Below, piece after piece: positions 1 through 11,277 of a DNA stretch of 64,000 nt; position 1 is the first letter of the stretch, and each line of letters begins with the position of its first letter. Both the position numbers and the translations under genes were made by a program. The DNA lies in NCBI GenBank assembly GCA_963682175.1, contig OY821775.1:15968501-16032500 (forward strand), given 5' to 3'. The DNA comes from Triglochin maritima. Taxonomy: Eukaryota > Streptophyta > Magnoliopsida > Alismatales > Juncaginaceae. Below the pieces are notes generated by a model that saw nothing but the letters and a program-made list of their open reading frames with translations, was not told the origin of the DNA and did not search any database.

Positions 1-1470
1 TCACGAGGTCCTACACTCATGAACGAATTCGTGGGGAGAAAGAATAGAGACGGTAGACTTCCAATCCAGTTTGATAGCCGTCTGAAGCCGTTAGGCATGC
101 TCTCTGATAAGTGGACAATTTATCTAGGGATCTTAGCGAGGTCCAATGTTGACATCTGTTTGTCGAGTTGGTCCGACGTTGATGAGAAGTTGAAAGACAC
201 AATCTGGGATGACGTGACATTATAATGATCTTTAGTTTTAGTCGAACTTTTAATATATAGGAATTTAAAATGTTAATGTGTTATAGTCAAGTTTTGAGTT
301 GCAATCCATTGACAAGTTGAAGAAAAAGTGGATGACATTCATGTCGGTCCGTTGGAGGGGCTTCAAAACAAATTTAACCAACAAGTACATATTCGGAGAT
401 TATCAGGACAGAAATCCATGCGAGGTAAGTGAGATTAATTTAGAATATGAACTTATTAAGTTATTGCTTTAAATAATAATCTAATAAAATTAGTTTTAGG
501 TCCTCCGAGTAAAAAAACAAGAGCGTAGATCTTCTATCAAGTATCTCCATCGTATGTCTCGATTGGGGTACCAAAAATTAGAAGCACAAATGATGGCTGA
601 AAAAATGGCCCAGAAGAAACAAGAGGCAATTGACTCCGGTATGAGTGAGGAGCAAGAAAGCAACTTGCCTCCTTCCCCCGTCCGTCGATGTGATTCTTGG
701 AAGAGAGCGAGGGTAAACTTCAAAGAGGAGTACGCCACAAATGAGTCGCAAACAATTTCCTTGAAAATAGTAAGTTGTATCACTTTTATATGTTATTAAA
801 TCACATTCAATAATTTTATATTTTTCAATTGTTTGTAACATTTTTCTTTAAACTTTAAGACTCTCTAAAGTTGAGAGAATCCCAAGGAGAATTTGCTTCA
901 GATGACTGGAATGATATTCTACGCGAAGCCTTGGGAAATGACAAACATCCCGGTCATGTACGTGGGGGTAGGGAGTAGGGTTGGAGTGCGACAAAATTTT
1001 GGCAACACTCAACGGTCAACCTAGTTGACAGTTCATACCAAATGCGAGCAACAAATTTTAGATTTGCAAAATAAATTGCAACTTGTTATGGAGAGATTGG
1101 ATCGCGATTTGCCTACTTCTCCTACCTGCCGTAGGACCGCTTCTTCCCTGGTGACCACTCCTCCGGTCCAACCAGTGGTTAACCCCAACCAACAATCTGA
1201 TTTTGTGGCTCATTCTTGAGAATTGGCCCTCGTAGGCGGTACCTCGATTGGTAAATTTGATGATGGATCTAGATGTTCTCTATTTGTCGAAGTCCCTGAT
1301 CGAAGATTGATGGAACACGACAAAGTTTATAACAACTCTAAACACCACTTCGAAGAGGTGGAAGAGGGAGAAGTGAAGGTTGTAGTGGGGAGTTGCTTAA
1401 ACTCTGGTATTATGGTGCCAATTCTGGAAGAAGAGGTTGTTACCCTCGGTGATGCTATTGGTGGTTCCTG
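1..1470 (+). pseudogene. CACTA-associated Transposase_24-like gene, N-terminal part (5' end outside window)
   Basis: An open frame runs from base 1 (SRGPTLMNEFVGRK...) to about 220 and matches the conserved start of plant CACTA/En-Spm accessory proteins: R-G-P-T, then SDKWTIYLGILAR, then DEKLKDTIWDDV. Further exons can be read: about 290-424 (DKLKKKWMTFMSVRWRGFK, donor GT at 425), 500-768 (SSIKYLHRMSRLGYQKLEAQ, then SWKRARVN, donor GTAAGT), and about 865-975 (SQGEFASDDWNDILREALG, HPGHVRG). The frame is then broken by TAG just after RGGRE. Acidic low-complexity coding potential continues at 1,223-1,471 in another frame. The family is Transposase_24 (Ptta/En/Spm); these proteins are encoded by transposons and are probably not the catalytic TPase. 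The C-terminal half lies at 1,574-4,243. I call it a decayed mobile-element gene because of the stop, the frame changes and the insertion that splits it. Confidence 0.7.
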
Positions 1471-1573
1471 AGGTGGCTTCGTCATTTAGTAGAGCTAAAT
1501 GACAAACATGAGGTATACTTTAATTTTGAAAACCAATAAATTTTAATTTTGTTAATAATTGTATTTTTAACGT

Positions 1574-2051
1574 TTGTATATATATAAGGTTTCAAGCCCC
1601 CGAAGCAAATGGTCAAACAACCAACCTCGGATCAACATTAATTTGCTACCAAATAGGTGCAAAATGTTGTATCAATTAATGGTAGGTAGGGAATTACAAT
1701 CCTTAACTACCTGGAATTTGGAGGAGGGGGTTAAAGGGTTGCCTTTGACTTTATACGTCATCAAAGAGGATGTTATGCCTTGGCGATGGATCAATTGTGC
1801 ATAATGATTATTGACGTGCAAGTGAAGTAAGTTTTTTCTTGTTTATAAGATGAAATGTATTGAATAATTTTATCCTAATTATAAAAGAATGTAATTTTTA
1901 CTCTTATAGACACCTTTATGATGCCAGAAGGTCAGTCTTTCCCGATGATAAATTATTTGGATTTGTCAGTCAATCTACTTATATATACAGGAATGGCGAT
2001 AAATTGGGTTACACTAAATTTGGACTGATAAAGTATTTGGATTTGTCCTAA
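1574..2051 (+). pseudogene. CACTA-associated gene, middle part upstream of the inserted LTR
   Basis: The segment 1,598-1,800 reads NLLPNRCKMLYQLMVGRELQ ... VIKEDVMPWRW, which fits the linker before the Ulp1-like domain of CACTA-associated proteins. Coding resumes at about 1,910 as LYDARRSVFPDDKLFGFVSQ. That last block is repeated almost exactly at 3,402-3,500, on the other side of the inserted LTR, where it continues into the protease domain. The left copy therefore looks like a duplicated and abandoned exon start. Its frame degenerates after about 2,030. The assignment rests on conserved word order, not on a database search. Confidence 0.5.
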
Positions 2052-3403
2052 GATATGAAAATTCTCCCCAGCAACGGTGCCGAAAACTTGTTTACGATTA
2101 AGTTTAACTGCAAGTGCACGACCACGATGAAGTGGTGACAAGTATGGGTCGAATCTACAAGGAGGTTTGTCGACTCTGGTTCTTCAGAAATCAAGTGGCA
2201 AATAAGGGGAGAAGGAGTTTGGTTACACTAAACTAGAAACTAACAAATGAGAAAGATGAAAGCGTAAGACTAACTAAAACTAAACAACTAACAAAGAAAG
2301 ATGAAATTCAGTAAGGAAAACCCCTGAGAGGTGGAGTGTGTGTACACATATAATAAGGTGGTGAAGAATGCATTCAATAGGGCACAAGTATAGATTGTGT
2401 TTTCATGCATAGTAAGTGTCTAATTGTTGTGGCAAAACCTATCAATCTAATCACTAACCAAGTTGATTAACATGAGCATAAACAAATTGGTTATTAAGAA
2501 CGTAAACAAGCATAGAAGGTGTCTAATAGTTGTGGAAAAACCCATCAAGTTAAGTATTCTAATTTAAACAAACAAGCATATATTCACATTCATCAACACA
2601 TTGCATAAGATAGCATTCATCTCATTCTTCATTACATGTATAAACATCATCTCCACCCCCAAAGGGGATGAAACTACACACTACACGTTAAGATAACAAT
2701 TATACTAAGGAAGAAAGACATTCTAACTAGTTATACTAAAATTAGGAAAACAAAACTAAGCTAAACATGCAAACATTAAAAGAGACAACATTAAAATAAA
2801 ACTATGAAGAAATATTTTATTTACATGACTCACATTACAAGTAGCTTTCTTCTCCACTTGAGTTTTGCTCCAAGGCGCACTCCAAGCAGAGAGAATGACC
2901 ACCAAGCATTGGATGTATTACAAAGGAGGAAGAACAGTTCTATTTATAGGCATACAAAAAGGCAACTGGAAACAATCCTCCAATGTGGGACTAAAGAAAC
3001 TTCTACATATACAATACTCCCCATGATTTTGTGAAGTTTCTTAGTTTGTGATTTGGTCCCTCTGACTTACATCCAGGTCCTTCCCAATTGCAGATAGGTC
3101 AACAAGTCTTACAGATCAGTCATTTTTCATACATTTAGGTCCCTCCAGATTTCATTTGGGTCATTCCTTCTTGCGTTCAGGTCCCTCTGGATTTCATGTG
3201 GGTCATTCATGATCTGCAGATGGGTCCTTGTGTATGACAAACATGTCTAATTTGCTTCATTTGAGTCCTTTCTTCTTGCATTTCAGTCATTTTCTCTTCT
3301 TTATTACCTAACACCTAAAATATAACAACAAACACTCGAGTAGCACAAATTTAGGGTAAAATAAAAGATATATAGCATGAGTATGATGCATGATATGCTA
3401 CTA
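2052..3403 (-). mobile_element. Ty3/gypsy Athila/Tat-like LTR with primer-site region, reverse orientation
   Basis: Read on the minus strand, bases 2,089-2,059 give a primer-binding-site region of the type TCGGCACCGTTGCTGGGGA, a variant of the plant Athila/Tat/Ogre primer site. Just upstream (2,090 to about 3,403 on +) lies an LTR whose U5 end contains the GATTCGACCC-type string and a chromosomal twin at 30,322-31,626 in the opposite orientation. The two share the poly-purine-rich block, the CTATAAATA-type promoter region and the T-rich body, with moderate divergence. No gag or pol accompanies it, so it is a truncated 5' fragment. It interrupts the CACTA-associated gene. The outer LTR end near 3,403 is approximate. 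Confidence 0.6.
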
Positions 3404-4243
3404 ATGATGCAAGAAGGTCAGTATTTCCCAATGATAAAGTATTTGGATTTGTTAGTCCATTTACTTATATATACGGGAATAACGATAAATCGGGTCATCT
3501 TGCGACTCTCATTAAAGAAGGCAAAAGATATTATTTTCTCCCTTATCATGAGAGGTAAATTTGTTAATTCAAAGTAAGTCGAATTTGATTTTGTAATAAA
3601 CTTTTAATTGTATATATAAACAACGCTCATCGGATGCTTACCGTTATATGCCCCGAGACTAATTCAGCATATTGGCTTGATCCTTTGGGGTCAACTAAAC
3701 CAAAGAATCCATAAAGAAATTTGTTTTAATGTAAGTTCGTTTTAATCTTCGTATTTGTAATTCGTGTATTTTTATAAGTACTATCGACTTCATATTGAAT
3801 AACTTGTGCTACTCAGGACAATGAGGGTTTACAAATTGTTAGGTGGAGTAACAACAACCGCAAAAACAAGAGAAACATGGCATGGAATTGGAGTAAGCAC
3901 TTTCTCTCATTTTTGTTAGTTATGTTAAGTAATGGAACATATATTTAGGGAATTCATATTTTGTAGTAACGCAAGCAGACTGACAATACGGAATGTGGTT
4001 ACTATGTTATGAGATACATGGAGGAAATCATCGAAATTGTATCTCAAAACGTAGCCCTATCCGAGGTAATATAGATCCCTATTCGGTTGTATAATTACAG
4101 TTTCATTATTTAGATATTAATATTTTGTTCTTGTATTTTTATAGGTCTTCCAAAAGAATAGGGATCCCTACTCGCAACAGAAGCTCTATGATACTCACGA
4201 CCGATGGGCTCATTATTTTATGAGAAACATGTTAATGAACTAA
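3402..4243 (+). pseudogene. Ulp1-like cysteine protease domain of CACTA-associated protein
   Basis: Exon-like segments read RRSVFPNDKVFGFVSP ... LIKEGKRYYFLPYHER (3,411-3,563), AHRMLTVICPE ... AYWLDPLG (3,625-3,700), a short R-W-S-N-N segment (about 3,823-3,890), QTDNTECGYYVMRYMEEI (3,976-4,075) and a terminal exon ending DTHDRWAHYFMRNMLMN with stop TAA at 4,241-4,243. All Ulp1/SENP-type catalytic positions are visible: His at 3,628, Asp in LDPLG at 3,679, Gln at 3,976 and Cys in ECGYY at 3,994. In CACTA elements such proteases are encoded with the accessory protein. The gene is broken upstream by the inserted LTR, so no intact protein is expected from this copy, although the catalytic block itself is well kept. 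Confidence 0.65.
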
Positions 4244-4284
4244 TAGGTTCTTATATGAGGAATACATTTTTTGTAATTAAAGAT

Positions 4285-4630
4285 GGTTTTTTGCTTCCGT
4301 ACTGATCAAAACATTGTTAATTGGCGACATACCCATGGTTCAGAGATAATTGGCCTTGTACGTATCAAAAACAATGTAATTAGCCTCATACCCATCCGTT
4401 TTGTTGGGCCCCACATCCGTTTGGTACCGTTTACGTTTTCCGTGAGGTCTATTATATTTTTTAGGTTTTTTGCTTCCATACCGATCAAAACATTGTTAGT
4501 TGGTGACGTACCCATAGTTCGGAGAAAATTGGCAACGTACCCATGAAAAACACTGTAATTGGCCTCATACCCATTTGTTACGGTGGGACTCACATTCGTC
4601 TTGCACCGTTTACGTTTTCTATGACATCAC
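4285..4630 (+). repeat. Tandem duplication, unit about 179 bp, two copies
   Basis: The block starting GGTTTTTTGCTTCC at 4,285 recurs at 4,464 and both copies end near TTTACGTTTTC. Within each unit the short phrase TACCCAT occurs two to three times. The repeat lies just past the stop of the Ulp1-like gene, where subterminal repeats of a CACTA element would be expected, but I did not find a CACTA terminal motif. Confidence 0.6.
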
Positions 4631-5444
4631 ATGGTTTATCAAACACTACTTAGAGGGGTTGTCCTATATAAGATAAAGTAAGGGATTTCATGTATATAAT
4701 GTATAGTTACATTATTTCCTTTGTTATTATTAGTTTCCTGAATTTTATTTCCTTAGACTAGTTAATTACGTAGTCAATTTTTTGTTTTGAATTAATATTC
4801 AGAAAATTGAGATAGTTTTATCTCAATGTGGTGCTTGTCTCTTCAATACTCTTGTAGCCGTGGGTGTCATATGCTTGTAGAATCCATCGTAATTCTACCC
4901 GGCGTCAGCATTACATTGTATGCTACAAAACTTTATCTATCTTTTGGGATTTCATAGTTTGTTTTTGATGTTTGAAATTTTCCAGTATTTAATATCTAAG
5001 ATAATATTTTGTATATTTATGGAAGTATAATGCTCAGTTTGTATAACTAGATTCATAATGTTTCACATCAATTTTGGTTAGCTTGAACTAAGACACTAAA
5101 CACTTCTCCTCACCAAATAGGAATAACCACAAAATGTACTGTGCACAATAATGGAGTAATGTTTAATTAAGATTATTAATAAAATCCGAAGCTTACTCCA
5201 ATATAGTGGTTCCGACTCCATTTTGAACTACAATTTATAGAATTTTTTATATATTTCATCAAACAATTTGTTAGTTTGAAAATGCTACATTTTCCACAAC
5301 TCAAACTGTAAGCCTAACAATATTCGTAACTTCACTCGTATCTTCATTGATAAGATGCTTTTGACGATGGAAGACTATCCTCGTTCTTGATTATTTCTAC
5401 TTTTGTTTCCTCATGGATTGGAATCAGGCCCTCGCAGCGGAAAG
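4631..5444. other. AT-rich intergenic DNA with one dispersed-repeat segment
   Basis: No coding potential was found. Bases 5,065-5,320 are an inverted relative of 38,565-38,870: both contain the phrases around CCTCACCAAATAGGAATA / TATTCCTATTTGGTGAGG and AAGCTTACTCC-like flanks. The rest is unassigned. Confidence 0.4.
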
Positions 5445-6311
5445 GCAGACTACGGTCTGGACCAGTTCGATGTTGTGTCGGCGATGCCGCCGAGGTTTGT
5501 GCCAGCGATGATGATTCCGACGATGTTCCGTCTTGTGGTTGTGTCGTCCGATGTTGTGCCGGACGTATGTTGTACCACCGATGTTGTGCCGGTGATGCCG
5601 CTGATATTGTGCCAGCGATGATCCCTGATTGGACACCTATCCTGGGATGTTGACCGACCAGGCTACAGCTCCGTCGAAGGTGGTGTTGACCACGTGGTTC
5701 CTTGCACGGAAGTGCGGACGCTCCTCACTGATCCCTTAGGCTCGAGTAGTCGCGTGTGGGGGGACGCGTCGCGTAAAGTCCGTAAGACCGTATTTGCCTA
5801 CGGTAGGTTTCCGAGGGAGACCCGTTGTTGTTGTTGCTGGACTGATGTCCTTGTGGACCCTGTTGAGGGTCGTTGTTGTTGGACTGAGGTCCCGTTTACC
5901 CTGTTGAGGGATTTGATGTATTGCAGATGTGACATGACATGCTACTAGTATGATAGGTTCATTTACCGTACTATTGCATGCATATAGGTGAGCTTGGCAT
6001 ACGAGGTTTCCTAATGGGAAACTCAGGCATCGTTGTTTGATTCATGTTTCAGGACCGCAGTAGGTTCTGTCGGGTGGTGACCACGGGCGCACACATTTTG
6101 GGGCCAGGATCCTCATTGGACTCTTCGAGGTCGTCGTGATTGCTTTATCTGTCTTTTCATTGTATTGTTGTAATCACGTCTTTTGACAACTATGTTGTAT
6201 TATTGGTGCACCGACTGTTGATTTATTCGAGTAACATTCCCGTTGATGAGTTATTCCGATATTCTCTTGATTGTTTAAATTTTTAAATTTCCGCTGTTTC
6301 GGGATGTTGCA
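5445..6311 (+). repeat. Truncated 5' LTR of the Tekay-type element
   Basis: It is homologous to 14,093-14,991 from the phrase GCAGACTACGGTCTGG onward and ends GGGATGTTGCA just before the PBS. The 3' LTR ends GGGATGTTACA. It lacks one of two internal copies of a GACGTATGTTGTACC phrase that are 111 bp apart in the 3' LTR. Confidence 0.85.
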
Positions 6312-6314
6312 ACT

Positions 6315-6326
6315 TGGTATCAGAGC
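6315..6326 (+). other. Primer-binding site (initiator tRNA-Met type)
   Basis: TGGTATCAGAGC lies 3 bp after the 5' LTR terminus. This is the usual tRNA-Met-complementary site of plant LTR retrotransposons. Confidence 0.9.
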
Positions 6327-6436
6327 GGTCGGTCCCTATGTGTGGCTCCCAAAGAAATCACCCCAGTATAGTATTGTAGGTTGCACTTTACATTTAGCAT
6401 GCATTCATGACTGATTTTGACTGTTTCTTGTGCCAG

Positions 6437-7309
6437 ATGCCTCCGAGACGTGTGAGGAACGTCGCGAATGAGCGCGTTGACAGTGATGCCACTGAGGGCA
6501 CTACCTGGGATAGGTTGAGCGAGTTCCTTGAGCGTCAGGCATCGAGGGCAGAGCAGATAGGGACAGGTGCGGAGCAAGATCGCTTCATGAGGCAGCACCC
6601 GCCTAGTTTCGATGGCAGGAGTGACCCTGAAGATGCTGAGAACTGGGTCTTTAAGATCCAGAGGATTTTCCAGGCGATCGGCTGTGTACCAGAGCGGATG
6701 GTGAGCCTGGCCACCTATGTGCTGGATGGAGAGGCAACAAACTGGTGGAGGACCACATCTGTTGTAGTGTTTGCTGACCGAGTTGACGTGAGCTGGGAGG
6801 AATTCCTTGTGGAGTTCAACCAGCAGTTCTTCCCGCAGTACGTCAGAGACAGGAAGAAGGAGGAGTTTTTGGCCCTCGAGCAGAAGGAGATGTCCTTGGC
6901 TAGTTACATTAAAAGGTTTAACGCCCTTGAGCGTTATTGTTCTGAGACCTACGTGACGCCAGAGCAGCGTGCACGGAAGTTCATCAAGAGGCTGAGGAAG
7001 CAGCTCAGATCGCGAGTGATTACTAGCATGCCACAGACCCTGGCGGATGCGGTGAAGTATGCGACTATCATCGATCAGGACTACCAGGAGAATTACCAGG
7101 AGGCGCGGAAGCCGCCAGTGAGCACGGGAGGACGTGTTGTTGGACGTTCCACTGGGAACCCGGGCAAGAGGCCCCGGGTTGATGGAGGAGGATCACGCCA
7201 GTCTGGTGCATGTGGTACGTGTGGGAGATCTCATCCGGGTCAGGAATGCCCCCGACGTACAAGTGCTTGCTTAGGATGCGGTCAGATGGGCCATTTCATC
7301 CGAGATTGA
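6437..7309 (+). pseudogene. Tekay-type Gag
   Basis: The likely start is ATG 6,437 (MPPRRVRNVANER), ten codons inside a longer frame that opens at 6,407. The protein has the retrotransposon Gag core with PPSFDGRSDPEDAENWVF, GEATNWW, WEEFLVEFNQQFFPQYVRD, KKEEFLALEQ and FNALERYC. It ends in a CCHC zinc knuckle, CLGCGQMGHFIRD, in which the final Cys codon has become TGA (7,307-7,309). In the intact family this polyprotein would continue in the same frame into protease. Gag would form cytoplasmic particles and package element RNA. The upstream region is well preserved, so the nonsense change at the last knuckle cysteine is the first lesion in the polyprotein. Confidence 0.85.
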
Positions 7310-7680
7310 CCGAGCAGGCAGGGCGAGACGAGCAGAAGGCCGGGACCACCGGTCTCAGGGAGGAGCGGACGCAGCAAGTCCGTCGTTCCGCAGAGCCAGA
7401 CTAGGAGAGCAGGTCGAGTCTTCACCGTCCGGGCTGAGGAGGCGAACGACTCCAACACTGTTGTGGAACGTACCCTTGTCATTTCAGGTTTGGTTGCTCG
7501 TGTTTTATTTGATTGTGGCGCCACAGACTCCTTCATTTCGGAGAAGTTTGCTGGCGAGTTGGATCGGACACCTGAGCTACTGACTGATTTGTTGGAAGTC
7601 AGTACGCCCATGGGTGAGGTGGGCACTGTGGGGAGCTTTCTCCCCAGCACCACAGTTGTTTCGGGAGACCATGATGGAGG
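7310..7680 (+). pseudogene. Tekay-type aspartic protease region
   Basis: The segment continues in frame with Gag after the TGA. It contains VERTLVISGLVARVLFDCGA followed by TDSFISEKFAG, where D-C-G-A occupies the place of the catalytic D-S/T-G-A. A frameshift near 7,665-7,680 moves the reading frame from that of Gag to that of pol ([20 protein letters not shown]). The protease would release Gag and Pol products. Confidence 0.7.
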
Positions 7681-10600
7681 ACTTCGACGTCATACTAGGG
7701 ATGGACTGGCTATCACAGTACGATGTGCGAGTCTTTTGTCGTGAGAAGAAGATCCTTATTCCGAGGCAGGAGGCGCCTGATGTGTTGATCAGAGGGACGA
7801 GGAGTAGAGGAGGTCGTCTGATTGTGTCTGCGGTTAAGGTACAGAGGTTGTTGCGTCAGGGTTGCAGAGCGTTTGTGGCGACCGTAGTTGTTCCTGATCC
7901 TGAGGCGAGGAGGCTGGAGGATATAGAGGTTGTACGAGAGTTTCCTGAGGTGTTTCCTGCAGAGATTCCTCGTTTGCCGCCGCACCGAGAGATCGAGTTC
8001 GGCATTGAGCTGGTGGCTGGCACGACACCCCAGTCGAAGGCACCTTATCGGATGGCACCTGCTGAGTTGACAGAGCTGAAGAAGCAATTACAGGAGTTGA
8101 TGGACTCCGGGTTTATCCGACCGAGTGTCTCGCCGTGGGGAGCGCTAGTGTTGTTCGTGAAGAAGAAGGATGGGTCGTTGCGGATGTGCATCGACTACAT
8201 GATGCTGAATAAGGTTACCGTCAGGAACCGGTACCCTTTGCCCTGGATTGATGACCTGTTTGATCAGTTGCAGACGGTGAGAGTGTTCTCGAAGATTGAT
8301 CTGCGTTCGGGTTATCACCAGTTGTAGATCAGAGAGGCAGATGTTCAAAAGACAGCCTTCAGGACACGATACGGACACTACGAGTTCTTGGTGATGCCGT
8401 TTGGACTGACGAATGCACATCCAGCATTCATGGACTTGATGAATAGGATATTTCAGCCGTACCTTGACAGATTTGTCGTGGTGTTTGTGGATGACATCTT
8501 GGTATACTCGCCTGACAGGGAGTAGCACCGAGAGCACCTGAGGATTGTGCTTGGCATCTTGAGAGATCAGGAGTTGTATGCCAAGTACACGAAGTGCGAG
8601 TTTTGGTTAGATCAGGTGGCATTTCTTGGGCATATTGTGTCAGCAGATGGGATTTCAGTGGATCCGGTGAAGGTTGAGGTTGTGACTCATTGGAGGGCCC
8701 CGACGAGCGTGACTGAGATCAGGAGCTTCGTGGGACTTGCCGGGTATTACAGGCGGTTCATTCAGGACTTCTCCAGACTCGATTCGCCGTTGACAGCGTT
8801 GATGCAGAAGGGCGTTAAGTTCGTTTGGTCCCACAAGTGCGAGGATAGTTTTCAGGAGTTGAAGAGGTGACTGACGACAGCGTCGATTCTGACGCTACCG
8901 AGTGGCAGTGGAGGCTACGTGATTTACAGTGATGCGTCAGGGGTTGGCCTGGGTTGTGTTCTGATGCAGCACGGGAAGGTGGTGGCGTACGCTTCGAGGC
9001 AGCTGAAGGTACACGAGAAGAACTACCCTACTCATGATCTAGAGTTAGTAGCGGTGGTTCACGCGTTGAAGACCTGGCGACATTATCTGTATGGCGAGTA
9101 GTTCGAGGTCTTCACCGATCATCAGAGCCTGAAGTATTTGTTCTCTTAGAGGGAGCTGAATATGAGGCAGCGCAGATGGCTTGAGTTCATTAAGGACTAC
9201 GACTTCACCATTTCCTATCATCCGGGGAAGGCGAATTCGGTCGCAGATGCACTGAGCAGGAAGGTCGAGGTGTCAGTTGCGAGCTTGTGCATTCAGGAGT
9301 GGAGGCTACTCGAGACATTGTCAGAGTGGAGGCCGTTCTCCGAGGGCTCTGAGGGAGCAGTGATTGCTAGGCTGAGGGTAGAGCCACAAACCATCTCACG
9401 TGTTGTGCAGGCTCAGCATGGTGATGAGGAGTTAGCTGGTCTGTTACAGTTGGCTGCCAGAGATGGATCAGACTTCAGTGTGGGGGTTGATGGTGGTCTG
9501 AGGTTCAAGACTCGGATCTGGGTACCGCAGGTTGATGGACTGATAGATGACATCATGGAGGAGGCACACCGAGCGAGATATACCATCCACCCGGGGAGTA
9601 TGAAGATGTATAAGGACCTACAACGGAACTTCTGGTGGAAGGGCATGAAGAGAGATATTGCGGGGTTCATGGGTCGGTGCTTAGTCTGTCAGCAGGAGAA
9701 GATTGAGCATCAGCGACCAGCGGGACCGATGCAGTGTATAGAGCTTCCTGAGTGGAAGTGGGAGCACGTGACGATGTACTTTGTCATGGGGCTGCCGAAG
9801 ACGAGGAGATTCCACGATGCGATTTAGGTGATAGTCGATCGACTGACCAAGTCGGTGCATTTCTTAGCGATCAGGACCACATTGCCTTTGGAGGGTCTAG
9901 CTAAGTTGTATGTGGAGGAGATAGTCAGATTGCACGGAGTACCAGTGAACATCATCTCTGATCGAGATCCCAGGTTTACATCCAGGTTTTGGGGGAGTCT
10001 GCAGCAGGCTTTGGGGACACGGCTGAGATTCAGTACGACGTTTCACCCGCAGACAGATGGTCAGTCAGAGAGGATGATCCAGACCCTGGAGGATATGCTG
10101 AGAGCATGTACTTTGGATTGGTCAGGACACTGGGATGAGCATCTACCGCTGATAGAGTTCGCCTACAACAACAGCTACCATTCGAGTATTGGGATGGCAC
10201 CGTATGAGGCCTTGTACGGGAGGCCTTGCAGATCACCGGTATGCTGGAGTGATGTGGGCGAGAGGCAGTTAGTGGGGCCAGAGCTCGTGCAGATGTATGC
10301 AGAGAAGGTGGATGTGATCCGGAGGAGATTGGCCACGGCACAGAGCAGGCACAAGAGTTATGCTGACAGACGCAGACGGGTGTTGAGCTTTGAGGTTGGT
10401 GATCACATGTTCCTGAAGATCTCCCCAACTCGGGGAGTGATGAGGTTTGGGAAGAAGGGGAAGCTCAGTCCGAGGTATGTCAGACCGTTTGAGATCCTAG
10501 ACCAAGTTGGAGAGGTTGCCTACCGGATTGCGTTGCCACCGCAGTTTTCGGGTCTTCACAACGTCTTCCACGTATCGATGCAGAGGAAGTACGTTGCAGA

Positions 10601-10826
10601 TCCAGCTCATGTGATTGAGATAGCAGTGCCAGAGATCCAGCAGAACTTGTCGCTCGAGGAGAGACCAGTCGAGATCGTTGATCATATGGATCATCAGCTC
10701 AGGAGGAGGACCATTCCGATGGTGAAGGTCTGGTGGCAGCATCACAGTTAGCGTGAGGCCACTTGGGAGATCGAGGAGGAGGTTCGGAAGCAATACTCGG
10801 AGCTTTTCGGTGAGTTGGTTGTTTGA
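7681..10826 (+). pseudogene. Tekay-type Pol: RT, RNase H, integrase, chromodomain-like tail
   Basis: One frame runs from 7,614 to 10,826, broken by stops at 8,325, 8,523, 8,868, 9,099, 9,147, 9,825 and 10,749. RT shows [49 protein letters not shown] and the active site FVDDILVYS. RNase H shows [18 protein letters not shown] and [19 protein letters not shown]. Integrase shows an HHCC-type block ending CLVCQQEK, then MYFVMGLP where the family has Asp in place of Tyr, then [12 protein letters not shown] and [19 protein letters not shown]. So the first D of the D-D-E triad is lost while the second D and E remain. The tail [20 protein letters not shown] ... REATWE fits the Tekay chromodomain-like region. 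Several stops fit Gln or Trp codons changed to TAG. Confidence 0.85.
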
Positions 10827-10844
10827 TTTCGGGACGAAATCCTT

Positions 10845-10859
10845 TTAAGTTGGGTGGAT
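10845..10859 (+). other. Probable polypurine tract region of the Tekay-type element
   Basis: AAGTTGGGTGGAT, a G-rich but imperfect purine stretch, abuts the 3' LTR start TGTTAGATATC. Confidence 0.5.
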
Positions 10860-11277
10860 TGTTAGATATCTAACGCATGCTTAGGCTAATCCCGGGTTTT
10901 GTGGGGGGATTAGCATGGGGAAGGAGGACGTGCACAGTGGGTGCATGGGGAAGAGAAGGTGTAGGGTGATGGTGTAGGGGAGGTGAGGTGATGGTGGTTT
11001 TGGGTTTTTGGTTTAAAAGCTTAAATCTCTCTCTCTCTCCCTCACACTTGCACTCTCTCATTCTCTTCCATTCCGGCGCAGCGGAGGAGGAGGCTCCGGT
11101 GTGAAACGTCTGGAGGCGATCGTGCGAGGAGGTGAACGCGCGAGGAGGTGCGGAGACGGAGTGCGCGAGCGGAGCTCCGACGTAGTTCGTCGTTTCTTGA
11201 GGTATGCCGGCTTCTAGTGTGTTTTGTGGTTGCTCTCCCTCGTGGGAGGGTTTTGTTGGTCGGTCGGGGGAGGTCGG

